From the NCBI GenBank assembly GCA_028023455.1, contig JAQFVV010000072.1, forward strand, positions 1,510,501-1,574,500: a DNA stretch of 64,000 nt. Direction: 5' to 3'. Made by a program: the position numbers and the translations under genes. This stretch comes from Epiperipatus broadwayi. Lineage: Eukaryota > Onychophora > Udeonychophora > Euonychophora > Peripatidae. This document shows, piece after piece, positions 23,902-34,960 of the stretch; positions within the stretch are counted from its first letter, which is position 1; every line of letters starts with the position of its first letter. Below the pieces are notes generated by a model. The model was given only the letters and a program-made list of their open reading frames with translations. It was not told where the DNA came from and searched no databases.

Positions 23902-25832
23902 CATTGTTTGGAGAGAGCAAAGCATGCCTCTCTTCTATTAATGGCACTGAGATTATTTGCTTTGCAAAAAGCTTCTTTAACTTTTCTTTTGGCATCACTC
24001 TTTTCTGTACAAATTATTTGGGCAGAACTGGGTTCGAATACATGGCCTGTAGCTGCTTGGTGGTCCCAGAATATTGATGTTCCTTCATTTTTATTTTTAG
24101 CGCTGTTGTAGGCATATCTGTGTTGGTAAATTCTTGTATTAAGGTTAGCCCAAGTCTCACTGTAGTAAGATGCATGGCAGCCTAATTGAGGATGTGCCAT
24201 TTTATAGATTACATGAGGGGCTTGATCTTTTTCTATTTTATTTTTGGAATTATTTATTAGTTGGTTAGTACTGGGAGGTGTTCTGAAGCTAAATTTGAAA
24301 TTGTTAACAATTTTTTTTGCAATATTTGAAGTTACATTAGGTATAAAAGGGAATTTTTAGGTATTTCATATTGTCTTCAGGCAGTTTATTTCTGAGTTTT
24401 CTATAAAATGTTTTTATTCTCTGATTGATCGTAATGGGTTTAAAGCTTATGTTAGTCATTTCCTTTATATATTTGTCAATGTTGTTTTACCTATCCACCA
24501 TGTATTTACATAAATGGTGATTTCTGAATAGGAAAGCATTCATACCTGCCCATTTATATGTGTTGGGGATGTTAAGACTTTGGACTTGTGTAATCTCTTA
24601 TGTGCAGTGGTTTAACCATCATTTTATAATCTAGGTATGTGTTCTCTCTTTTTATTAACAAGTCTAGGTATTTTATTTCATGTTCCTTGTTTTCATCAGT
24701 TCTACTGAGGGTTAATCCTGATATGGCTCAAAATTCATTTTGTATGTTGATAGTGGTGGAAGGTTTTGCTGCAATAAAAATGCCGTCAACATATTGAGTG
24801 TATATGAGAGTTGGATCTGTTGTGAAATGTTTTGGAAGGATTTGGCTCTCATAATGGTTTATGACAATATTAGCAACAATTCCATTCCTTGGCAGTCTCA
24901 TTGGCCAACTGTCATTCATAACATACCATTTGTTTTCAAATTTAGCCAATATGTTGTTATCCAGCCACTTCAAGAATTCTATTATAAAATCAATTCATTT
25001 TGTTGGATAATTTTTCTTATTTAATTCATCTTTGATGATGATAATGGAGGTTTTTCTGTTAATTGAGCCATAAAATTCATTGACATCGCCTACAGTCATT
25101 TTGTGTTCTAAATCTATTTTAGCATTTTTTATTCTTTCCACAAATTCAAATGATGATTTGACAGTGTGGTTTCCAAATCCCAGAGAATCTATAAGCCATA
25201 GGTTGATTATTTTTGCAGTTTGGAAATAGTGGACACCTCCAAAGTCAAGTATTAATCTGAGAGAAGAGTTTTCTTTATGCAGTTTTATGTTGGCAAACAT
25301 TCTAGATGGTATAGAAGATGATGAATAGATTCGGAAATATTCAGCCCTAGACAGTGTTTTATTTTTATGAGTCCTTAATATATTGGATATGAATCTATCT
25401 TTGTTGATTTTATTATTGTTTTTAATTATACATGAGAACTTAAGTTTGTTGATCTGCTCTTCCATTTTGTTTGTGTATTCGGCTCTTGAAATCAAGACGA
25501 ATCTATTGCCTTTATCCTCTTTGATGCATACAATTGAGTTACTTTCTACAAATTGTTTAGTTTTATTAATTTTATCATTCCAATTGTTATGCCTAGGTAG
25601 TAAATTTTTATGTTTAATAGTTTTTACAACCTGTTCTATAATCTTTTCCTCACTGGGTTCGTTTATAAGACCAACCTCGATATCAGCCATAATTTCCATT
25701 TTTGGCCGTGTCCACTGACCCCAAATGAATTTAGGCCCCAGCTCGAGAACGTTTCTAATTTCTTCAGTAGGATTTATCGTTGTTCTGTTTATATAATGAA
25801 ATACTGACTCAATGAAGTTTATAATGTATTTC
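23902..25832 (-). pseudogene. Penelope-like element 1 (PLE1): RT plus GIY-YIG, broken
   Basis: PLE proteins join a telomerase-like reverse transcriptase to a GIY-YIG endonuclease. From about 25832 the minus strand is open: NPTEEIRNVLELGPKFIWG (LGPKF is a PLE hallmark), RT N-terminal blocks with EDKGNRFVLI, and a motif A-like MTVGDVNEFYGSI ending near 24995. The next segment (24973-24728) has NGIVANIVINHYE and a motif C-like QYVDGIFIA, in which the second catalytic aspartate is glycine. Thumb sequence is scrambled at 24700-24200. The GIY-YIG part (24200-23902) has YSETWANLNTRIYQHRYAY and ATGHVFEPSSA and ends SKQWTN. The PLE frame stops exactly where the hAT element entered; the PLE flank resumes at 22292. 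At least two frame breaks plus the lost Asp make it inactive. Confidence 0.82.
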
Positions 25833-25839
25833 TATAATT

Positions 25840-26897
25840 GAACCGCTAGAATAAATTGAGTTAAGAAGGTGGCAAGAAATCGTAAACCATTACCAACAAC
25901 ATTACCAACAATGGCCAAATATTGTTACTTGTTTGCAGTACTCTGTTATTTAGTTATTTTATTTGCCTAAGGACACAGAATTTAAGATACATATATGAAA
26001 TTTATAAAAATAGAAAAATTTTATTAGTATTTTATTCGTGGTATTTGACATTTTTATATTAAAATAACGAATATTTATTTATTTTAAATATCATTTATTA
26101 TTATATTTTGAACTGTAAGTATCGTATTTCAAGGCTTTAAATCTTCGACACTATTTTAGGTAACATTAATGATTATTATTAATCACTTATTAGGCTAGGG
26201 ATTATTATATTTTTTAAAACTTTTATAATAACTTTTAACTACAATAAATGTATTTATTTGTTAGTTAATTTATAATGATACATTTAAAAAAATCATAACT
26301 TTTCTAAGACATTAAATTAAAATTTATTATTTTATACATATAAAAAATATTAATTAAAATTTCTTATTTTCATACATAAGTTTTTCAATGATTGAATATA
26401 TTATCAATGTCCGATGTTTTGACGGAAGAAAATTCTTAAACATACATAATATTAGACATTGATTAATAGATTTTATACATCGCAAAAAATATCAAATTAT
26501 GGTTATAGTTTTTAAATAAAAAAATTTAAAAATTTTTCATTGCACCGATTTTAGAATAAATACGTATATTAAACAATAAATTGTTTAAACTCAAGTAATT
26601 AAAGTTTTATCAAACCATTTGAACTATAGTTTTTTGTTATTTTTTTCGGTAATGCTTACACAAAAGTATAGTTCAAATGTTTGACAAAACAAATAAATTG
26701 AAATTAAATAATTAATTTATTGCTTACAAAAAAAAAAAGGTGTAGTTTGAATAATAAGAAAAAATGGAAAAGTATTTTTATAAAATCTGCACAACTTAAA
26801 TGATATATTAAAATAAACAATGTTGTGTGTGTGCATGTGTGAATGTTTATATATATGTGTGTAGCAAATGTCTGCATATTTTATACTTAAATTTTGT
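25840..26897. other. AT-rich stretch, nothing recognised
   Basis: No open frame or repeat with clear limits. A TTGAACTATAGTT-type block near 26620 and its inverse near 26665 form a short imperfect inverted pair. Confidence 0.45.
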
Positions 26898-27222
26898 TAG
26901 GAGTAACAAGAAGAGATCGAAAATACAATATATGGATAAGAGTACAAACAGGTGTTACTGACCTCATTGAAAAAATTAAAAGACTGAAGTGGAATTGAGC
27001 TGGACATATTGTTAGAAGAGATGATAATAGATGGACAATTGAAATCTTAAACCGGATTCCAAGAGATTGTAAAAGACCCAGAAAGAGACCATATGTGAGA
27101 TGGATGGATGAAATAAGAAAGTGTGCAGGAGTGATGTGGAGAAGCTAAAGATCGGAGATGGATTGAACTTGGAGAGATATTCATCCTGCAGTGGATTCAT
27201 AATAGTTGACAATGATGATGAT
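26898..27222 (+). mobile_element. RTE-like LINE copy F, 5'-truncated
   Basis: A 3' fragment of the RTE-like family, from GGAGTAACAAGAAGAGATCG to the GATGATGATGATG end. It encodes LGVTRRDRK-like and QTGVTDLIEKIKRLKW-like stretches with a TGA in place of a Trp codon in WAGHI. No target duplication was confidently found. Confidence 0.85.
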
Positions 27223-27224
27223 GA

Positions 27225-29160
27225 TCTTTAAGAATATTATTTTCCTCTCACATTTGGCAACAGAGAAAATTATCTAGATTGTCTTATCCTAGATCCAGCT
27301 TTGTTCTGAACCAAAGAGCTTCAACATATATACAAAGATACATATATATTGTATGGTTACGTTTGGATTTTTATTCTAATTGAAAACTTAATTATAAGTT
27401 TTTTTTTCTTCAAGAATTTTCTAAGCTTTTAATCATACTGCTCTTCCATTAAGCTGTCAACAATTTAAAATCTCTCAAAAAAAGCTATTATTTAAAATGT
27501 ACAGACTGTCTAAGATCTTGAAACTCCATTAACATTTGCTCAAAATTGTAGATAATTTTCCAATAAGGAATATTCAAAATTTGTAGTGGACACTCTCTGG
27601 AGAATAATAAATAATGACATTCACAATAAATTAAAAACACTATTATAAGTGTTAATTTTATTCATTTATTAATTGGACAGTATAAATATTTCATTGTTTT
27701 GATTTATATAAATAACGTATACCGTTGTATCTCTTTTTTTTTCTTTCTTTTTAATGAGCTTTTATGTATATAATTCAACCATAATTGATAAAATTTCTAT
27801 AATTGAATTTTATACTTAAAAGGAAAGAGATTTAGAAATATAGGACGTATTAAAAACATATGAGTGATCGCAATACTCTATGCCTTATTACTCCAAACTG
27901 CTTTCGGGCAGATATTTTGTTTGTCTTTTATTTTTAATTGAATAAGCTACACACATATAAAAACAAATGGGTAGGCCATCCTCATTACACTGATCTCATA
28001 TGACGTGGGGATAATTACTACCAACCTTAAACGCTTTATTCAATACCAATTTTCATTTCAAATGTTCTAGATAGTTTATAACAATAATAATAACTTCTCT
28101 CATTCCGTCATATATGAATGTATAATATGAATTAAACTGGAAACATTCAATCAATTTAAACATTTCCACAAATGTGTTTGAGTAATTGAGTAAATGCCTT
28201 GATAAAATCAGAATAAAAATAATGTATAAATATCTTTGTTTCAAACAAAAACATGTTTATAGTGAGTGTTGACTATACTGAGTTTCAGTTAATTCATATA
28301 TATCTGGGGGAAAAAATCTGGCCAATAAAATTATTAAAAAATACTTTTCTTTATATAGTGGATAACAATGGCATTTCATGATAATTTCTTCAAACTTTTC
28401 TATCGCCTTTGTTTTAATAACAAGAAACTTTCTTAAGATCAGATGACTGAATTTCCCATATTCTTATATTTCTAAAAAAAAATGTCAATAATTTTGAAAC
28501 TAACATATTACCATATTTTACAACTACAGATATACTATTTTTCAGTTCTATATATTACTTTAAATGCATAAAGATAAAATTTTTGAGTAAGCACAATCAA
28601 AAAATGACTATATATTCCTATCAAGAAGTCTTAGGTTTTTTTTTTTTTGACAAACAAACAGCATATGACCCCAACATCAGTAGCAAATTTTATTTTCCTA
28701 AATACACATTTATGTAATCATTAGGTACCAGATGGGAGTGAATAATTAATCCCTATTTTCAGCTATGTCTTACCCATATTCTAAGTATACTGTTTGGTTT
28801 AAGACTTCCTTCATTAAAGAGTTTTGAATCTGGTGCAGCTTGTTTTTTTTGATATCCTTAATAATATAGCTACATAGTTAAGTATCAGAAAACCAATCAG
28901 AATTTTTTTCTTTAGCGAATTCAAAATCACTCTTATTCATAACCATACTTCCATTTTTCTACAACATGACAAATTTCAAAATCCAAATTAGCAATTTTAG
29001 TGTCCATCAACTGATGAGATTTAGTATAAGAAGAAGAAGATGCTTTTACCAAAATAATCACAATGTTCTACTAATATGATTAGCATTAGACACATATTTT
29101 TTAATTGATTTCTTATTTTTCTCCTTTTACTTTCTTTGCATTACTTCATATATTCATATA
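27225..29160. other. AT-rich stretch, nothing recognised
   Basis: Poly-T/poly-A runs and no coding resemblance on either strand. Confidence 0.45.
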
Positions 29161-29162
29161 TA

Positions 29163-29507
29163 TTGCTTACAATAACCCCTTCATATACTCTTTAATACAA
29201 AAAAACTTTTTTTTAATAATTCCTTTATTTTCCTGACAGTTTCGACTGTCCTGCAGTCTTCATCAGAGCTATATATTTTTTGATATACGATTGTCCTGCA
29301 GTCTTCATCAGAGCTATATATTTTTTGATATACATGTATATATATATTTATATGTATATGAAGTAATGGTTATATGTTTATATCATTCAATATTATAGCT
29401 CTGATGAAGACTGCAGGAAAGTCGAAACTATCAGGAAAATAAAGGAATCATTAAAAAGTTTTTTTGCATTAAAGTGTATATGAAGGGGTTATTGTAAGCA
29501 AACTATA
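29163..29507. repeat. Inverted repeat of about 115-bp arms with CTGATGA...GAAAC motif (family 3)
   Basis: The left arm starts TTGCTTACAATAACCCCTTC and the right arm ends with its inverse. Both arms carry the block CTGATGAAGACTGCAGGA followed by GTCGAAAC, on the minus strand at 29266-29239 and on the plus strand at 29401-29428. In the left arm about 46 bp containing the motif is tandemly duplicated (29244-29289 and 29290-29335). This is the best copy of family 3; relatives are at 12041-12290 and 15100-15160. Confidence 0.85.
29401..29433 (+). ncRNA. Hammerhead-like core, family 3
   Basis: CTGATGA (29401-29407), then a stem II-like GACTG...AAGTC (GACTG...CAGTC in sister copies) and GAAAC (29424-29428). 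The sister copy at 12198-12229 ends in GTC, as a cleavage triplet would. However, at most two stem I pairs can be drawn and stem III would have a one-base loop, so a working single-copy ribozyme is unlikely. It may be a relic or need a dimer. Confidence 0.35.
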
Positions 29508-29509
29508 AT

Positions 29510-31240
29510 TCATAAAACAGCATTGCTTTGAATGAGGCTACATCCACACTTCTTTATGTTGATGTTTTCCTAAATAAGGTATTCTTGATAGTATGCCCAT
29601 GTATTAGGTAAATATTCAACATTAACAAATCATTCATTCAAGTTTTCAAAATAAAGGCTATTATTTTCATTAACTTTGCACTATAATTTAGTCTTTTTGC
29701 TAACATGTACATTAAAGATTCCCCCCAAAAGTTATACTTTTAGATGTAGTATCAATAATTGAATGGTATTAAGAAGTCTAAGTATTGGAAGAGATACAGC
29801 TAGGTCATATTTCATAGATTTTGAATTCAGAGCCTGACACTCTACCAATGCAATAAATCATGCTGGGAAAAAATAATAAAAAAAATGGTTTATTTCTCAG
29901 GAGTTATAAAAAGTTTAAGCATCAGAAATTCACATAGTTGGTTCAAGGTTCTGGATTTTGAATTCCGTAGTCTGCCATTCTACCGCTGGACAGGAAATAT
30001 GTTATCTATTAAAAAAAAAAACTAGTTAAAATAATAGGAATATGGCATTACATTAATTAAGGTTATTAACCAATTCATTCAGTATACTGAATATTTGCTA
30101 TAGTAAATAGAGGGATGTGAACTTAGAATTTTCGGTCTATATTCATCCGCCACTCCATTTCAAACAAAGCCACACGTGATCACACACGTGAACAAGATAA
30201 ATGATCCCCAATATACATATTTCTTGCAGATACTAATTTATAATTGTTTACTTAAATGTGTGCGTGTGTTTAAAAATAAAATTAAAGAAAAATCACTTTT
30301 AAGTAACTATTTACAAATTATTGTGCTTAATTGATGTAAATAAACTGTTTCCATTACTTTAATCAGTTTTATTTTTAGTTTACAACTTATTAACTGTACA
30401 GTGTAGGTATACTCAAGATTAAATAAAAAATGTTATTTAGATAACTTATAGCTTGTGTTAAGATAATAAATTCTGGTGGCTGTGAAGGGTTAAAGAAGGT
30501 CACTTTTGTAAATTTGCCTGAATGTAGAAACTTCCGAGTAATAAAGATTTTGATTCATATTTTTTTTACTTGTGTATTCAGTTGATTGGTCTAACATTTT
30601 AAAACATAACAACTTTTATTTTATTCGCAGAACGATTTGTATATATACGTACTGTATATATTTGCTTTAAAAAAATTTAACCAATCCTGGTCAATCCCTT
30701 GATTTTCTGCCACAAATTTGTTTATATTAAACTGCTATATAGTAAACTCTCAATTTTCTTTCTAATAAACGTATGAACACGTACACACATATATACACTC
30801 TATTTAAAAAGATTAATGTTCCAAATGTTGTGTAACTCTGTATGTTTAGCACAATATAGAGAAGTCAAGATCCGTACATTATGGCTTAGTCTTTGCCATT
30901 TCCAGTGCTCGAAATTCATATGAAGAACTGAGAAATAAACCATTTGATTATTTTGCTCTGTACCGTTTAGCAAAATAGTAAAGCGACTGATTCTGGAACT
31001 CAAAATTCATGGATTGTGGATTAACATTCTCACTTACTGGTGACAGAAATTCTAAAAAAACCCTGAGCAATAAACAAGTCGATTAATACTTATCACTCTC
31101 TGAAAAACTGAATTTAAATTATATCTTAAAATGTCCCAAATCACTATCAAAGCATAAAATAAACAATCCAAGTTCTCACAGTTCCAATCAAAACAAATTG
31201 ACAAATAAATAAGTTATGGTAGAGTTTAAAATACCCATTC
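29510..31240. other. AT-rich stretch with worn SINE-like pieces
   Basis: Tracts near 29770-29870 and 29930-30000 resemble worn tRNA-like repeats (CTACCAATGCAATAAATCAT; CCATTCTACCGCTGGACAGG). Bases 30890-31090 hold two fragments of the old dispersed SINE-like repeat. No gene is seen. Confidence 0.4.
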
Positions 31241-31249
31241 TCTGCATTA

Positions 31250-31627
31250 AAATAATGATAATCATCATCATCAACATTATCAATTCACTGCAGGATGGTC
31301 TCTCCAAGTTCAATCCATCTTCTCTGATCTTTAACTTCTCTTCTCCACATCACCCCTACACACTTTCTTATTTCATCCATCCATCTCACATGTGGTCTCT
31401 TTCTGGGTCTTTTACAATCTCTTGGAATCCAGTTTAAGATTTCAATTGTCCATCTATTATCATCTCTTTTAGAAATATGTCCAGCCCAAATCCACTTCAG
31501 GCTTTTAATTTTTTCAATGAAGTTAGTAACACCCATTTATTCTCTTACCCATATATTGCATTTCTGATCTCTTCTTGTTATTCCCAACACGCATCTCTCC
31601 ATGTTTCTTTGAGTGGTCTGAAGTCTG
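31250..31627 (-). mobile_element. RTE-like LINE copy G, 5'-truncated
   Basis: A minus-strand 3' fragment running from the CATCTCTCCATG region to the TCATCATCATC end. It encodes the last ~83 residues of the family protein (RKRPHVRWMDEIRKCVGVMW is visible). TGCATTA at 31243-31249 and 31628-31634 is a possible 7-bp target duplication. Confidence 0.85.
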
Positions 31628-31639
31628 TGCATTAGTAAG

Positions 31640-33240
31640 TTCACTTATTACTAATTTTCAACAATATCTTTCATTTTTAAAGAGTAAAAGTTGCTATTTC
31701 ATAAAAATGTAATTGCAGAAATAAGAGTAATTTGTTTATTACAAATAGTCTTGTATAATTTTTTGTTTATTATAAATAGTCTTGTACACTTTTAAAAATT
31801 GTAAACACAATGAAGAAGCAATATGCCCTATATCAATAAATATGTAAATTATATGCTTTAAAAATGAAAATAAACAAAAAATAAAACAATGAATTCATAA
31901 ATTAAGTAAATTGTACAAAGCCTGCATTACAAACAGTAAGTCAGTGGCCATTTTTTCATCTTGTAGTGTATTGTCTTTATGTTAAATAAGTTGAAAACCT
32001 ATGCATTTTACTTCAAAAAGTTTGATGTAGTACAATACTTCATTTAATAAAATATCTCTAATTGTAATTTAAAGAATTTGTAAAATATTTTCCTTAATAA
32101 CTAATACAAGGAAAGTTACTGATTTTTAGTGAAAGAAAAAACTTTGTTAGGAAATGAACCATATCTTCAAAAAGAGTATATCATTTGTTGGAGAAACAAT
32201 TACAAAAAAGAAAATCATATGTATGCTATAGATGTTGGTGTTTCTGAAATAACTAAAGTTATTACCATTTGAAAATATAATTTTTTAGTAAGGCATTGAA
32301 TTTATGAATAGAAGATATTATCCAGAAAAACACTTTAAATAGAAGTTGTTGTATTGCACAAGAAAACTTGAAAGTCTGAAAGAAGAATCCAAGATTTCAT
32401 TGCCCATTTTTGTAAAAAAAAAGACATATTAAGATTTTACTATTATTGTTTTTGAGTGATTATAAATGAATGAACACACAATAGTAAATAAATGTGCCCT
32501 CTCCATTTATTATTAATAACTACATTTTTTAAAAAATTTATTTAAACTATAATCCTAATTTATGTGTGCATACTATGCACATAAAACGTACTTGTATTAT
32601 GTATATGATGTGTGCATATTGAAAAATGTTGTATGCTTATAATGCAATAAACAATATATATTGTAATCAAAACCTACAGATAAAAAATGAACTATTATCT
32701 ACTAGAAACAACTTTCATTAGAGAGTGTGAAATAAAATCTAGTAGATATTCCTGCTCCATTATACTATGTATAAATATATAATAATCTTAATTCTGTTTT
32801 TATACTAATTTTTTTACACAATTCCAATTTTACACAATTTGTATAAGAAAAAAAGATGTTTCTTTTTATATGTTTTGTATTGATTTAACATTCCATTAAT
32901 TTTGCCTTTATAAAATCTCCATTTAATTTTAATTTTTTAAAAAATATATTCCTACTTATTTTTCAAGAAAATTGATCTTAATTATAATAAAACTTCTTAG
33001 AGTATTTAATGATACTAAACATGTTAAAATAAGTTTTAATAATTATCTGTATTTTACAGTTTATTTGAACATATGTCTAAGAGAATGCCATTCTGATTTC
33101 ATTCTGTGAGTGAAGCGATTAAAAAAAAACTGCCAATTTCTTTCAACATGAAATAATTTTCGTACACCATTTGTTATCATAAGTTAAAAGGTATTTTAGT
33201 ATTTAAATGAAAGAAATAAAAAATAAAATTTGTATAACTA
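31640..33240. other. AT-rich stretch, nothing recognised
   Basis: A short tandem duplication of TTTGTTTATTAYAAATAGTC occurs at about 31733-31790. No coding resemblance was found. Confidence 0.45.
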
Positions 33241-33253
33241 CTCTAAATTGAGT

Positions 33254-33350
33254 GGATTTTTTTTTATATGTCAAAGCGTTGACCGGGAAGTGAACCCGAG
33301 CCAGCTGCTTGGAAGGCAGCTATGCTACCCGCTAGGCCATCAACGCGTGA
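33254..33350 (-). mobile_element. tRNA-Leu-like SINE, copy S5
   Basis: The minus strand starts GTCACGCGTTGATGG, carries a box A-like TGGCCTAGCGG and box B GGTTCACTTCC, and ends CAACGCTTTGACATAT with an A-rich tail. CTAAATTRAGT flanks it at 33243-33253 and 33351-33361 (10 of 11 identical). The anticodon loop reads CTTCCAA. Confidence 0.85.
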
Positions 33351-33361
33351 CTAAATTAAGT

Positions 33362-34960
33362 ACATTTTACTGACAAATAAGTTACAATTTTCCATCCTTT
33401 AATCTACTACCCACAATTGAACTATTTTTTAAAAAGCATTACCACAAGACTGATTAATTTATTTATAAAAATGGAAAAGAAAGCTACATTTTTGGACAGT
33501 AAAATCAAATTTTATATTACTACTGAAGAAGATTCACCCTTTTTATGTAGTCATTGTGCTTTGAATGAAGCTACTATAAAAACCATTAAAAAAAAATAAA
33601 ACTAATATTAGAAAGACTATGCTTTCTGATACAAAATTAAATGCTAAATTGTCATCATATACAAGAAAGTATGTTATCAAAAAGAAAATAGAAAAGAAAC
33701 TGATGATATAGATGTACAGTTCACAAAAAAAAAAACCAATAGATGGAAGTACTATAAAACACAAAAGCTTTAAAAATTTATAAGCAGATTAAAGAAACAG
33801 AACGAAGCATATCATATTATTTAAAACAAAAAGTATAAATTTTCTGCAAATAGATTGTTAACAGGACTTTTTTAAATACAAATGCTTCATAATATAAAGT
33901 TAAGAAGTAAAATTTGCATTTGCAGATAAAAAGACTATTACAGAATTTAATACAAAATTGGATAAAATTGTTGACTTTGGGAATACACTTCCAATAAAGT
34001 TTGAAATGAGGATGAAACTGATATTTTGGGGGAAAAGTGATGACTTTGCTATGTCACAAATCTGTCAGTGATTTGAAAGTAGTTAAAGTTTGTGTGACTT
34101 TTATATTATTAAAGCAGTGTTTCAGGAAATCGTGTATGAAACCATAACCAAGGAAAAGTATAGATTTTAATAGATTACTAACTGATAAAAAATCCTGAAT
34201 GACAGCATATTTTATTGAATAGTTTTATAAATGTTTTGACTCAGAGGGTTAGATGTTATATACTGATAACACAACTCAAATTTAAAATGTTATTGATCAT
34301 AGATAATGCTCTTGGTCAAATAATTTTAGAACATCAAAGTGTGCAGGTTTATTTTCTCCTGTATAATAAGACTTATTTGATATAAAATCTAGAATATAAT
34401 TTCCACATTTAAGATATACATTATATAAAGAGAATGTTCCAATACATTTTTAAAAACTAGGCAGCTAATGATAAACAGTAAGAGTCACTTATAAGCAGAA
34501 TAAATTTTTTGTTATAGATGGTATCAAATGTGCGAATAAGTATTAGCAGAAATAAAACCATCAACGCAGAATGCATATTGAAAACAACTTGAATGGATAT
34601 TCAAAAACACAGTATTAAATATAAATGAATATCCTAGCATCTGCACATTTATGGAAGGAAGGAATTTAATGATTTATTAATAAAGATATCAATGAATTGC
34701 TGCTCAGCTTGACATTTCTAATCTGAAAAAAATAGTGATAATCGCGAAAAGGTCCACTAATTGCAATTTTAATCAAATAAAGACTTCAAATGGCCAGTAA
34801 ATTAGAAAATAATTTTCTTACACAAGATTTTATTATTAAATGAGTTAAACAGTAGTATTATCTAGACAAACAACCCAATGAATAAGAACATTAGTTAATA
34901 AAACCAATAAAATTTCAGCAATATTTGAGATGCCACAGAATGAATTCCCATGAAGATAAT
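33362..34960 (+). other. Unrecognised, possibly once-coding AT-rich region
   Basis: Short open stretches follow each other on the plus strand: 33417-33599 includes DSPFLCSHCALNEATIKTI with one CxxC, and near 33920-34060 there is FNTKLDKIVDFGNTLPIKFE. They are separated by stops and match no family that I recognise. This could be a very old transposase or LINE ORF1 remnant, or chance. Confidence 0.2.
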
